Origin: Promethearchaeota archaeon
Lineage (GTDB): Archaea > Asgardarchaeota > Lokiarchaeia > Sigyniarchaeales > SOKP01
Length of the DNA stretch: 10,822 nt
Assembly: GCA_019058135.1 (NCBI GenBank)
Contig: JAHLWE010000540.1
Span: 1-10,822, forward strand
Reading direction: 5' to 3'
The position numbers and the translations under genes are program-made. Under the pieces are notes generated by a model that saw nothing but the letters and a program-made list of their open reading frames with translations, searched no databases and was not told the DNA's origin. Shown one piece after another: positions 1-7,141 of this stretch (position 1 is its first letter; each line of letters begins with the position of its first letter).

Positions 1-1010
1 ATTCAAAGTTATCTGAGAAAGTTGAAGTTCTTAGAGAATATGATTTTCAAGGAGGTCAATTACACTTTAAAGTAGTAGTTCGAAATCATAGTGATGTGGC
101 AATTCACTCTATTAAAATTATACTTGATGCCCCTTCTAGTTATAATCTACGACATGAAATAATTTCAATTCCTGTTATTGAACCAAGTAATTCAAGAGGA
201 GTTGATTTTTACCTAGAGCCCCGAGAATGTGGAATATCTTCAATCGGTGGGACAGTTATCTATAAGTCTCCAAAAGGTGAGAAAAAAACCATATATCTTA
301 AGAGAAAAGACGTGCAAATAAAATGCCCATTAGTCATCAATACTCTCGACAATGTGGAAGATTGTCAATTAGCGATCCAAGACCTACCGAGTGATGCAAG
401 AGCATTTATGATTGCCGATCTCGATCCTCGTCTGGCTTTCAGAGCTGCCCAAAGAACTCTAAAAAGTTTTGAAACTACCATTGTTACTTCTCATGAAGAA
501 GGTCAAGATGATAATTACCAAGCTGAAGCATGGTATTGTGCTGAAGCAAAAGTAACCGGTGGGAGAATAATTACTAGAATTTTTATTAATTCTAAAAATC
601 AATCATTAGAATTAAGAGTTTGGTGCGGAAATCCAGGGCAATTAACTGGTTGGTTAGCAAAAATTATTGAAATCTTATTTGAGCAAATAAATATTATCAG
701 AAAAATAAAATCTGAAGAGCGTGAAAAAACGCTTGACATAATGGTCATTACTCAAAATTTAATGGAAATTTCTGATTATTGTATGTTAAAATGGCGGGCA
801 AATAATATCCGTATCAAGCTTCAGGATACATTTGTGAGAGTAAGAAAAATTTTGGGAGAGAAGCACCCCGTCTTGGATAGAATTGAGTTTTGGTTAACAA
901 GTCTAAATAAATACAGTAAAAATGATAATATTAATGATAATGATGCGGAAAAATTAGCCGATGATATAGAAAATTTTAAAAGTGTTATAGGAAGGGCAAT
1001 AAAACTCTAA
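1..1010 (+). CDS. Beta-sandwich plus alpha/beta-domain protein, 5' end outside window (function unknown)
   Basis: The frame is open without a stop to the left edge: codons from position 3 read SKLSEKVEVLREYDF and run straight into the part after the GTG at 96. The gene therefore probably starts upstream and that GTG is internal. About 335 residues are visible. The first ~140 form alternating beta strands typical of an Ig-like/CARDB-like sandwich, including FKVVVRNHSD, IHSIKIILDAP, GGTVIYKSPKG and a closing VQIKCPLVI. A domain of about 100 residues follows: a helix near DPRLAFRAAQRTL, several strands (AEAWYCAEAKV, RIITRIFI, LELRVWCG), then a helix at LTGWLAKIIEIL. The last ~100 residues are predicted helical. 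No catalytic motif, signal peptide or membrane segment is seen. A sandwich followed by an alpha/beta platform recalls adaptin/coatomer appendages, but this is only an architectural guess. The gene ends 19 bp before a convergent NikR-like gene. Confidence 0.8.
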   Translation, partial: SKLSEKVEVLREYDFQGGQLHFKVVVRNHSDVAIHSIKIILDAPSSYNLRHEIISIPVIEPSNSRGVDFYLEPRECGISSIGGTVIYKSPKGEKKTIYLKRKDVQIKCPLVINTLDNVEDCQLAIQDLPSDARAFMIADLDPRLAFRAAQRTLKSFETTIVTSHEEGQDDNYQAEAWYCAEAKVTGGRIITRIFINSKNQSLELRVWCGNPGQLTGWLAKIIEILFEQINIIRKIKSEEREKTLDIMVITQNLMEISDYCMLKWRANNIRIKLQDTFVRVRKILGEKHPVLDRIEFWLTSLNKYSKNDNINDNDAEKLADDIENFKSVIGRAIKL

Positions 1011-1011
1011 A

Positions 1012-1031
1012 TTTTTTCCTTTTGATTTTTT
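1012..1031 (+). terminator. T-rich terminator after the left-edge gene
   Basis: Immediately after the stop codon the + strand carries runs of six, four and six T within 20 bases, with no hairpin. Archaeal RNA polymerase terminates at such U-rich tracts. The tract fills the 19-bp gap to the convergent gene and reaches its stop codon. Confidence 0.45.
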
Positions 1032-1446
1032 AACTAATAATTATATATCGAAAATTCTTTAAATTTTCAATAGTATTTAATTCTGTAATAAAATTGTGGA
1101 AGTCATCAAACTCACCTTCAAAAACTAATAATATTGTTTTATATTTAGAGTATAAGAATTGTGATTTACCTGCGATGTAATCCTTATAATCAGTTTCTAT
1201 CTTTGAAATTTTCTTAATAGCTAGATCATCATCATGTTTTATCACTATCATTGCGTTTCCAATTATTTCCCTTTTTATCTTTTCTGAAACTACATCTCTC
1301 TCTATCTCTGAAATTTCCATTGTTGACATAAGTCTTAAAAGTGCATCTCTTATAATATTTGACTGATTTGGATAATATTTTTTAGAAACTAATTTTTTTA
1401 AGAATTTTTTCAAGTGATCGTTAATAGAAAAACTCATTATTGGCAT
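1030..1446 (-). CDS. NikR-like ribbon-helix-helix regulator lacking the nickel ligands
   Basis: The 138-residue protein matches NikR in length and two-domain layout. An N-terminal ribbon-helix-helix DNA-binding domain (residues 1-45, strand MSFSIN, then helices including NQSNIIRDALLRLM) is followed by a C-terminal ACT-like domain (about 60-138). It aligns nearly gap-free with my memory of E. coli NikR, including the start MPIMSFSIND against MQRVTITLDD, which supports the ATG at 1446 over the one three codons later. NikR tetramers repress nickel uptake genes through Ni(II) bound by three histidines and one cysteine. None of these is present: the equivalent stretches read ETDYKDYIAG and QFLYSKYKTIL, and the protein has no cysteine. 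It probably senses another ligand or is constitutive. No nickel transporter gene is nearby. Family assignment is firm; the target and signal are unknown. Confidence 0.82.
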   Translation of the reverse strand: MPIMSFSINDHLKKFLKKLVSKKYYPNQSNIIRDALLRLMSTMEISEIERDVVSEKIKREIIGNAMIVIKHDDDLAIKKISKIETDYKDYIAGKSQFLYSKYKTILLVFEGEFDDFHNFITELNTIENLKNFRYIIIS

Positions 1447-1460
1447 TTGATTATTCTCTT

Positions 1461-1480
1461 TTTAATATTTTTTAAATTTT
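1461..1480 (-). promoter_or_regulatory. Candidate TATA element for the NikR-like gene
   Basis: On the - strand an A/T run (AAAATTTAAAAAATATTAAA) is centred about 24 bp before the ATG, which would suit a leaderless or nearly leaderless transcript. The local A/T bias makes this weak evidence. Confidence 0.28.
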
Positions 1481-1552
1481 TCTCTAATAAATTAATTGTT
1501 ATTCTATTTTAATATATTTTTACTATTTTTAATAAATATTGATATCCAATTC

Positions 1553-1558
1553 AAAAAA
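1553..1558 (-). terminator. T-tract after tRNA-Gln
   Basis: Two bases beyond the discriminator base of the tRNA the - strand has six consecutive T. This suits U-tract termination or 3' end formation of the pre-tRNA. Confidence 0.4.
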
Positions 1559-1559
1559 G

Positions 1560-1632
1560 TAGCTCCGGGCGGATTCGAACCACCGTCCCAGGATTCAGAG
1601 CCCCAGATGCTTGGCCACTACACTACGGAGCT
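1560..1632 (-). tRNA. tRNA-Gln, anticodon CUG
   Basis: A 73-nt cloverleaf on the - strand. The acceptor stem AGCTCCG/CGGAGCT pairs perfectly and carries discriminator A at 1560. The D stem is GTGT/GCAT with loop AGTGGCCAA. The anticodon stem TGGGG/TCCTG encloses loop CTCTGAA, giving U33 and anticodon CTG (complement of 1596-1598), which reads CAG. The variable loop is GGAC, and the T arm is GGTGG-TTCGAAT-CCGCC. The first pair is A1-U72, the identity element by which archaeal GatDE recognises tRNA-Gln for transamidation of Glu-tRNA-Gln. No 3' CCA is encoded and there is no intron. Three of the five anticodon-stem pairs and two of the four D-stem pairs are G-U wobbles, which is unusually many. 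The gene stands alone between the dNTPase and the NikR-like gene. Confidence 0.95.
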
Positions 1633-1734
1633 AATTATTTGCGTTAAATCTTATTTACCATTAAAAATTTTTTTCTGACTTATAATTTTTTATATTTTCG
1701 TATTTAATAATAAATAATTAAAGTTAAAATCTCA

Positions 1735-2934
1735 TTAATTCTTTTTTTTAACCCATTCTGTCATTTCTTTAAAATAGCTATCGCTCATTCCTGCAATATA
1801 ATCTCTAACAATCCAACCTAATTTATCTTTTTCTTTATATTTCTGGTAATAACTTGAATAATTCTTATCATCTATATAATTTATATGATCCTTGAAAATG
1901 GGTGAGTTATAATTTGATTTTTCTAAATCTTTTAGGAAAACTTCAAACATAAGATAAAAATCTTTCTGAATTGATTTGTGTTGTTCTTTGCTTTTTTTAT
2001 CTCTTTTTTCGTAAATGTTTTCATAATTGTATTCTTTCAATTCTTTTAACGTTGAAAAAATATTTTCATCATAACCAATTGTCTCATTTTCTATACTATA
2101 ATCTAATAAATTTCTAATAAGTGTATTAATGATTTTTCGATTAGTATTTCCAAGAACTTCTCTACAATTTTCTGGTATATCTTTTCTCCGTATTACGTTT
2201 AAAAGAATTGCATCTTCAATATCTTTTCCTATATAGGCAATAATATCAGCGAATCTAACTGCAATACCTTCATAGCTCATTGGGATACGTTCAAACTTAT
2301 TACCTTGAAAACAATCATTATATTCTTTAAAATGAGACTCCCAAGTTTTTCCATTAATTTTTTTCGGTTTCAATTCCCTTTCAAAAATTTCTCCATCATG
2401 GCATAAGATACCATCATAAACTTGTAATGTTAAGCTTAATCCTTTAGCAGGTTGGGTAGGAAACCGTTTTTCCAATTCTGCAAGCCATCTGACACCTTGA
2501 GCATTATGAAGAAAAGTTCCTATTCCGCATTTATTACTAATTTCATTTAAATATTCTTCACCAGGGTGTCCATAAGGAGCGTGCCCTATATCATGTGCAA
2601 GGCTGATTGCTTCAATTAAATCAGTATTCAATTTAAGAGTCCTCCCTATTTGCCGACCAATTCGTGATACGAGAAGAACATGCAAGGAACGGTGGGTTAT
2701 ATTTGCATTCTTAACTTCAAAAAAGACCTGCGTTTTATCGATATATCTACTAAACGCTTTTGAATGAACAATTCTATCTACATCTCGAAAAAAAAAAGGC
2801 CGAATATCCATATTATCCTCTTCAGGGTATAATCGTTGAGCTTGAGTGTCTTTTATTCCTCTAAATCCAATTTCTTTATCTCGGGATAATCTTGCTCGAA
2901 CTTTATCCATAAAATCTCGTTTTACCATTTTCAC
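1735..2934 (-). CDS. HD-domain deoxynucleoside triphosphate triphosphohydrolase (dGTPase family)
   Basis: Predicted cytosolic enzyme hydrolysing dNTPs, probably dGTP, to the deoxynucleoside and triphosphate, so controlling dNTP pools. The 399 residues carry the complete dGTPase/SAMHD1-type HD site: H81 (ITHRSLH), H114-D115 (LAHDIGHAPYGH) and D230 (RFADIIAY) as metal ligands, and H123/E126 (GHPGEE) in the position of the catalytic His-Glu pair. Family landmarks flank these: RIVHSKAFSRYIDKTQVF near 54-71, FLHNAQ at 141-146 and LTLQVYDGILCHDGE at 168-182. The C-terminal third (from about 250) is helical and variable, as usual. The start shown is GTG; an ATG two codons inside (2928) is equally likely, and an in-frame stop lies two codons upstream of the GTG. 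No Shine-Dalgarno sequence is seen. Nucleotide specificity and any allosteric dNTP site cannot be read from the sequence. Confidence 0.92.
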   Translation of the reverse strand: MKMVKRDFMDKVRARLSRDKEIGFRGIKDTQAQRLYPEEDNMDIRPFFFRDVDRIVHSKAFSRYIDKTQVFFEVKNANITHRSLHVLLVSRIGRQIGRTLKLNTDLIEAISLAHDIGHAPYGHPGEEYLNEISNKCGIGTFLHNAQGVRWLAELEKRFPTQPAKGLSLTLQVYDGILCHDGEIFERELKPKKINGKTWESHFKEYNDCFQGNKFERIPMSYEGIAVRFADIIAYIGKDIEDAILLNVIRRKDIPENCREVLGNTNRKIINTLIRNLLDYSIENETIGYDENIFSTLKELKEYNYENIYEKRDKKSKEQHKSIQKDFYLMFEVFLKDLEKSNYNSPIFKDHINYIDDKNYSSYYQKYKEKDKLGWIVRDYIAGMSDSYFKEMTEWVKKKN

Positions 2935-2989
2935 TAATTAACTTTCGATTTTAATTTTAAACATAAACAATGAATTTGATAAAGTACAA

Positions 2990-3006
2990 TATAAATTTTA
3001 TAATCC
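2990..3006 (-). promoter_or_regulatory. Candidate TATA/BRE element for the dNTPase gene
   Basis: The - strand reads AAGGAGAAGGATTATAAAATTT, with a TATA-like TTATAAAATTTATA preceded by a purine-rich BRE-like stretch. It is centred about 65 bp before the start codon, which implies a 5' leader of roughly 40 nt. Confidence 0.38.
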
Positions 3007-3045
3007 TTCTCCTTTAAAATTAGTGATATTGAAAAACATGTGAAA

Positions 3046-4008
3046 TTAACCAAATTTAATTTTCAGCGCATTATATGGACATTTTTCAATACATCGAAGG
3101 CATAAAATACATTCCCCTCCTCCAGTAAAGCCTTCAAATTTTTCATCTAAAATTCTGATCTGCATCGGGCACACTCTCTCACAAATTCTGCACTCTTTTC
3201 GTCCCGCGCATTTTACCGGATTACGTTTTAATTTCAAAAAAGAATATTCACTAAATAGTGAGCTTAAAGCCGCATATGGGCATAGATATCTGCAATATAC
3301 TCTGGGATAATACACTGCAAGTATTAGAATTATAATATAAAAGAAAAATATGAAAAAAGTTAAAAAATCACTAAATAAAATTTGAATTTCACCAGAATTA
3401 ATTATATCTTGAATTATTTCCGGGAAAAAAACAAATAAATATTCGGATAAAGAAAAATAACCTAGCGGTTTATCTGCAAAAGTTCCTAAATTACTTTTGT
3501 ATTCAATATAAAAAATTGGATTAATCATTTTTGCAATACCTAAAGACATTATCGCAATAATTATAATTAACAAGATAACCAACTTAATATGAATCAAAAA
3601 TTTATGAGTATTTCTTGAGAATTGTTTTTTTTTTTTTGAACGAAATATTGATAGAAAATCTTGGATTGAACCAATTGGACAAATAAATCCACAAAATATG
3701 CGGGAAAATAATAAAGATATTAATATCAGTATTCCAATTATTAAAAATGGAAATTCTGCTTGACCAATCATGTAAATAATAAATTCTAGAAACCCAGCTC
3801 CTTTCGAAATTGGATTTCGAGGGGAATTTAGAATAGGTAGGATTTTAATTAATCCTTCAAACAAATCCATATCAATTTGAAATATCAATTCAATTATTAT
3901 GTAATTAATCAAAAAAAAGCTTAAAATCTGAATAGTAATACGAAGTATCGAAATATATCTCGGTCTTTTTTTATATTCTTCATCAACTGACGTCAAAAGA
4001 TAATTCAC
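3046..4008 (-). CDS. Membrane polyferredoxin, NapH/CcoG-like 4Fe-4S protein
   Basis: A 320-residue membrane protein with about four hydrophobic segments (about 19-43, 83-105, 139-160 and 213-234). Two CxxxCP motifs follow membrane segments (C106/C110 in FCGFICPIG and C239/C243 in YCRYLCPYAA). A C-terminal double ferredoxin domain has C267-x5-C273-x2-C276-x3-C280-P and C300-x2-C303-x2-C306-x3-C310-P. This is the NapH/NosR/CcoG type arrangement, in which membrane-bound iron-sulfur centres pass electrons to or from a partner or assist metal-centre assembly. No partner oxidoreductase, quinol-binding subunit or copper protein lies beside it, so the role is open. The GTG start is well constrained because a stop lies two codons upstream in frame. 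It lies 97 bp after aCPSF1 on the same strand, probably as a separate unit. Confidence 0.85.
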   Translation of the reverse strand: MNYLLTSVDEEYKKRPRYISILRITIQILSFFLINYIIIELIFQIDMDLFEGLIKILPILNSPRNPISKGAGFLEFIIYMIGQAEFPFLIIGILILISLLFSRIFCGFICPIGSIQDFLSIFRSKKKKQFSRNTHKFLIHIKLVILLIIIIAIMSLGIAKMINPIFYIEYKSNLGTFADKPLGYFSLSEYLFVFFPEIIQDIINSGEIQILFSDFLTFFIFFFYIIILILAVYYPRVYCRYLCPYAALSSLFSEYSFLKLKRNPVKCAGRKECRICERVCPMQIRILDEKFEGFTGGGECILCLRCIEKCPYNALKIKFG

Positions 4009-4033
4009 AAAAAATTACGTATTTTATTGTAGA

Positions 4034-4050
4034 TATTAATAAATTAAAAA
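4034..4050 (-). promoter_or_regulatory. Candidate TATA element for the polyferredoxin gene
   Basis: The - strand A/T element TTTTTAATTTATTAATAT is centred about 34 bp upstream of the GTG start. The composition around it is equally A/T-rich, so support is modest. Confidence 0.28.
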
Positions 4051-4105
4051 TAGATTTATTATAATTTTTATGAAAAAGATTTTTACACTTAATGCTTTGA
4101 AATAA

Positions 4106-6013
4106 TTATTTTAGACGGATTGTTTCCATATTTGTAGGGCTTTTAGTCGTTCGTTTTAGTTTCTTATGTAGCAATGATGAAAGACTCACCGTTTTTGATT
4201 CCTCTCCATGATTCACAATGATTAGTCTGGGAGGTGGGTTGATCTTGCGTATATATTGAGAGATTTGCGATCTTGAACTGTGTCCTGAAAAACCTGATAT
4301 TGTATATAAGTGTAAATTTAATTTGACGAGTTGAGTCCGTCCTCTTGTATCTTCATATTGAAATTCTTTAAAACCTTTTTGAACCCTGCGACCTAATGTT
4401 CCCTCTACTTGATAAGATACAAATATCAATCCATTTTTTGAATCATCGGCTAATTCTTTTAAATATATTAATGAAGGTCCTCCAATCAACATTCCAGATG
4501 TAGCTAATATAATGCACGGACCTCCTTTAAGTACCTCCTTTCGTTCGTCTTTAGAATTTATGGTTGTGAAATATTCACTTAAAAAGGGATTTCTCCCTTG
4601 ATGAAGGATTTTTTCTTTTAAATCACTACTTAAAAAATCTGGATTAGCAGTATGTATAGCTGTCGCTTCACTGATTAATCCGTCTAAAAAGATAGGAACT
4701 TTATCAATTAATCCATGAGAAATAAATTCTTCAAGAATAATAATTAATTCTTGTGCTCGTCCCACTGCTAAGACGGGAATTAAGATTTTTCCACCTTTCC
4801 TGATATGAGCATTAATTACATCCCTAAGTTCCTTTTCAGATTCATGACGGCTTGGAATTCGATCTTGTGCTCCACCATAAGTAGATTCAGTCAAAAGACA
4901 TTCAACTCGTGGAAAGTTCACACTAGCGGGTTCTAATAATCTTGTTTTCTGAAATTTATAATCCCCAGTATAAACAAAATTATAACCTCCATCTCCAAAA
5001 TGTAAATGAACAATTGATCCACCAAGAATATGCCCTGAATTATGCAATGTTAATTTAACATCTGGTGCGATGTCTGTAACTTTTCCATATGATAGTGGAA
5101 TTGTATGTAACACAGTTGTTTTTACATCCCTTTTTGAATAGGGAGGTGGTCGTGCTTCTCTCTCAGCGATTTGAATGTAATCCAATTGAAGCATTGTTGA
5201 TAAATTACGTGTTGGAAGAGTACAATAAAGTGGACCACGATAACCATATTTGAAAAGGAATGGAACTAATCCAGAATGGTCTAAATGGGCATGAGTTAAA
5301 ACAACAGCATCTAAATCTCTTATTAAAAATTGTGGAACCTCAAAAAAGGGAAATTGATTGTTACTACTCCCAACATTTACTCCGCAATCTAATAAAACAT
5401 TACTATCATTTGTTTGGATTAAAATACATGATCTCCCAACTTCTCTGAAACCTCCTAGAGCAGTCATCCGTATTCTTAAATCATTAAATAGAGTAGGTCG
5501 ATGTATTCTCTTTCCAATTCTAAGAAGAATTTGCTTTTGTTTAGACCGTTCAGTCTTTAACATACCTCTAATTAACTTAATCGTTTTTGAGTCTATAGGT
5601 GGGGCTCTTATAGCTATTGGCTGCCAAAATGTATTTCTTCTTATCTCTGTTAAATTATTTCCTTTTTTACCGATAACCAATCCTGGTTTTGCAGATTCAA
5701 TAATTACTTCTCCTTTATTCTCGTCAAATTCGATATTTGAAATTTCTGCATCCTCTCCAACTAAATCTTGAATATATTTCTCGGTTTCTATCATATCTCT
5801 ACGTTTCTCAAAATTCCATCTTACTACGATCCTTTTTCGCATCTTTTTTGCTAAATCTTTTAAAATATTAGCATCATCTATTAAAACTTTAGGATTTTCA
5901 GAATAAACCGCAATATCAGGACCCTCAAACTCGATCTTTTTTATTTTTATGTCTGCTGGAAGATTCTTTTTAATTACAGTTTTTATTCTGTTTAATTCAC
6001 GTTCGCAACTCAT
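4106..6013 (-). CDS. fttA: aCPSF1/FttA: KH-domain beta-CASP ribonuclease and transcription termination factor
   Basis: The archaeal CPSF73-like endoribonuclease that cleaves nascent RNA downstream of U-rich sites and terminates transcription. The full-length 635 residues hold two N-terminal KH domains (about 1-70 and 71-145, the second with GKKG at 115-118). A metallo-beta-lactamase core split by a beta-CASP domain follows. Zinc and catalytic motifs are complete: H241-A-H243-L-D245-H246, H328 (NSGHILGG), D351 (GDYK), E376 (TESTYG, motif A), H578 (FSGHSS, motif B) and H602 (NHGEE, motif C). The beta-CASP region includes the typical PVLAVGRAQE and ATSGMLIGGPS. The ATG at 6013 gives the usual start, and no residue looks damaged. 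It lies divergent from purN across a 298-bp spacer and appears monocistronic. Identification is based on the KH-KH-MBL-beta-CASP order, which is diagnostic of this family. Confidence 0.97.
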   Translation of the reverse strand: MSCERELNRIKTVIKKNLPADIKIKKIEFEGPDIAVYSENPKVLIDDANILKDLAKKMRKRIVVRWNFEKRRDMIETEKYIQDLVGEDAEISNIEFDENKGEVIIESAKPGLVIGKKGNNLTEIRRNTFWQPIAIRAPPIDSKTIKLIRGMLKTERSKQKQILLRIGKRIHRPTLFNDLRIRMTALGGFREVGRSCILIQTNDSNVLLDCGVNVGSSNNQFPFFEVPQFLIRDLDAVVLTHAHLDHSGLVPFLFKYGYRGPLYCTLPTRNLSTMLQLDYIQIAEREARPPPYSKRDVKTTVLHTIPLSYGKVTDIAPDVKLTLHNSGHILGGSIVHLHFGDGGYNFVYTGDYKFQKTRLLEPASVNFPRVECLLTESTYGGAQDRIPSRHESEKELRDVINAHIRKGGKILIPVLAVGRAQELIIILEEFISHGLIDKVPIFLDGLISEATAIHTANPDFLSSDLKEKILHQGRNPFLSEYFTTINSKDERKEVLKGGPCIILATSGMLIGGPSLIYLKELADDSKNGLIFVSYQVEGTLGRRVQKGFKEFQYEDTRGRTQLVKLNLHLYTISGFSGHSSRSQISQYIRKINPPPRLIIVNHGEESKTVSLSSLLHKKLKRTTKSPTNMETIRLK

Positions 6014-6041
6014 TTTACTCAGTATTTAAAGAATTAGTTTC

Positions 6042-6057
6042 TTTTTTTATAAAAAAA
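6042..6057 (-). promoter_or_regulatory. Candidate TATA element for aCPSF1
   Basis: The - strand reads TTTTTTTATAAAAAAAG, a good TATA-like core centred about 36 bp before the ATG. That spacing predicts a very short leader of about 10 nt and fits the absence of a Shine-Dalgarno sequence. Confidence 0.45.
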
Positions 6058-6153
6058 TTCATATGATTTGCAATTTAAGATAATAAAACATTAAAATATA
6101 TACATATCAAATAAAGATATAGTTAATCAGATTAATATGAGATTTTAAGTTAC

Positions 6154-6170
6154 AAGAGATTAAATCTCTT
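6154..6170. repeat. Short inverted repeat AAGAGAT-TAA-ATCTCTT
   Basis: Seven perfectly paired bases around a 3-base centre in the aCPSF1-purN spacer, followed on the + strand by a T-rich stretch. It could be an operator or a small hairpin. It lies well away from both predicted TATA boxes. Confidence 0.35.
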
Positions 6171-6246
6171 TTATTTATATTTCATTAATAAAATTGCTAT
6201 AAAATTTTCATTAAAGAGCTTATTCCAAATAAACTATATTAGCATA

Positions 6247-6275
6247 ATTATAAAAAGTTTATTATAATAATAAAA
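6247..6275 (+). promoter_or_regulatory. Candidate TATA elements for purN
   Basis: ATTATAAAAAG at 6247-6257 and TATAATAATAAAAA just after it are both placed to give a short leader before the ATG at 6312. I cannot tell which one is used. Confidence 0.35.
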
Positions 6276-6311
6276 ATTTTAAAATTCTAAAAATTAATAT
6301 TTCAATACATC

Positions 6312-6947
6312 ATGAAATTAATAAAAATTGGTGCAATAGCAAGTGGTAGTGGGTCTAATTTTGAAGCGATAGTTAAGGCAACGGAAGAGGGTATACTAAA
6401 AAATAAAGCAAAAGTTGTTGTACTCATTTGTAATAAACCGGGGGCTTTATGTATGAAACGTGCTAAGAACTTTAATATCCCTTACTACTTAATTGAATCT
6501 GATAAACATAAAGGAACAAGAGAGGAATTTGATAAAAAAATGGTAAAGTTTCTGAAGGAATATTCATGCGACTTGATTGTTTTAGTAGGGTACATGAGGT
6601 TAGTAAGTAAATATTTTCTTGGCCAATTTAAAGAAAGTGTCATGAATATACATCCTGCTCTACTCCCTTCATTCAAGGGAATGCATGCCCAGAGGGATGC
6701 TGTAGAATATGGTGTAAAAGTTTCAGGCTGTACCGTTCATTTTGTCAATCAACATTCTGATCATGGTCCTATTATTATTCAAAAATCTGTTCCTGCATAT
6801 GATACCGATACCGAAGATACATTGGGAGCTAGAATTTTAAAATGGGAGCATAAAATTTTTCCAAAAGCCATAGAGTTATTTTGTGATGGTAGATTACATG
6901 TGGATGGTCGAATTGTTAGAATTGATGGAGAGGTCATTCTAGATTAA
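6312..6947 (+). CDS. purN: Phosphoribosylglycinamide formyltransferase (PurN, GAR transformylase)
   Basis: Third step of de novo purine synthesis: transfers a formyl group from 10-formyltetrahydrofolate to glycinamide ribonucleotide (GAR) in the cytosol. The 211 residues match the usual PurN length. The N-terminal Rossmann-like half carries the phosphate-binding ASGSGSNFEAI (10-20). The catalytic triad is intact: N112 and H114 in NIHPALLPSFKG, and D150 in SDHGPIII. The H-to-D spacing of 36 residues equals that of the E. coli enzyme (H108/D144). The closing segment EDTLGARILKWEHKIFPKAI is also typical. Many archaea use the formate/ATP enzyme PurT here instead, so PurN implies a usable formyl-folate or folate-analogue pool. 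No other purine gene adjoins it. An in-family alternative such as a general formyltransferase is unlikely given the GAR-type motifs. Confidence 0.95.
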   Translation: MKLIKIGAIASGSGSNFEAIVKATEEGILKNKAKVVVLICNKPGALCMKRAKNFNIPYYLIESDKHKGTREEFDKKMVKFLKEYSCDLIVLVGYMRLVSKYFLGQFKESVMNIHPALLPSFKGMHAQRDAVEYGVKVSGCTVHFVNQHSDHGPIIIQKSVPAYDTDTEDTLGARILKWEHKIFPKAIELFCDGRLHVDGRIVRIDGEVILD

Positions 6948-7067
6948 ATTATATACTCTTCCATCAAATTATTTCTAGATCTGAACATTTAACAATTATT
7001 TAACTAATAAATCCTAATTCAGAATCTATGTTAGTTTGAATATAATTAAATATTTAATTAAATTGCA

Positions 7068-7102
7068 TTTTTTTTAATTCTTTTTCTTTATTTTTTTCTT
7101 TA
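7068..7102 (+). terminator. Pyrimidine-rich tract after purN
   Basis: A run of 8 T (7068-7075) continues as TTTTT, TTTATTTTTTT and CTTT on the + strand, about 120 nt after the purN stop. An 18-bp A/T palindrome (7043-7060) comes just before it. It is a likely U-tract terminator ahead of the next promoter. Confidence 0.4.
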
Positions 7103-7110
7103 AATATACT
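7099..7110 (+). promoter_or_regulatory. Candidate TATA element for the four-cysteine protein gene
   Basis: TTTAAATATACT is centred about 37 bp before the ATG at 7142, giving a predicted leader of about 10 nt. Confidence 0.4.
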
Positions 7111-7141
7111 TATTTCTCTTTTATTTTAATACAAGAAATCG

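Larger units (their letters stand above)
6014..6311. other. Divergent intergenic spacer between aCPSF1 and purN
   Basis: Very A/T-rich. I see no credible ORF, tRNA or structured RNA here. It holds a promoter candidate for each flanking gene and one short inverted repeat (6154-6170). Confidence 0.6.

Noticed and set aside
96..1010. GTG at 96 as the true start of the left-edge gene
   Set aside because: The frame stays open to the window edge and the upstream codons supply beta-strand residues (LHFKVVVRNHSD) that complete the first domain.
1496..1678. 60-codon + strand frame
   Set aside because: It lies across the antisense of tRNA-Gln and low-complexity T-rich DNA; its apparent protein is a reading of the tRNA complement.
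5260..5771. Two overlapping + strand frames of 62 and 137 codons
   Set aside because: Both are antisense to the conserved metallo-beta-lactamase and KH region of aCPSF1 and show no motif of their own.
6485..6676. 63-codon - strand frame
   Set aside because: Antisense to the catalytic region of purN.
7043..7060. 18-bp perfect palindrome TAATTAAATATTTAATTA
   Set aside because: Made only of A and T in an A/T-rich spacer, so a chance origin is likely; it is mentioned only as a possible part of the purN terminator region.
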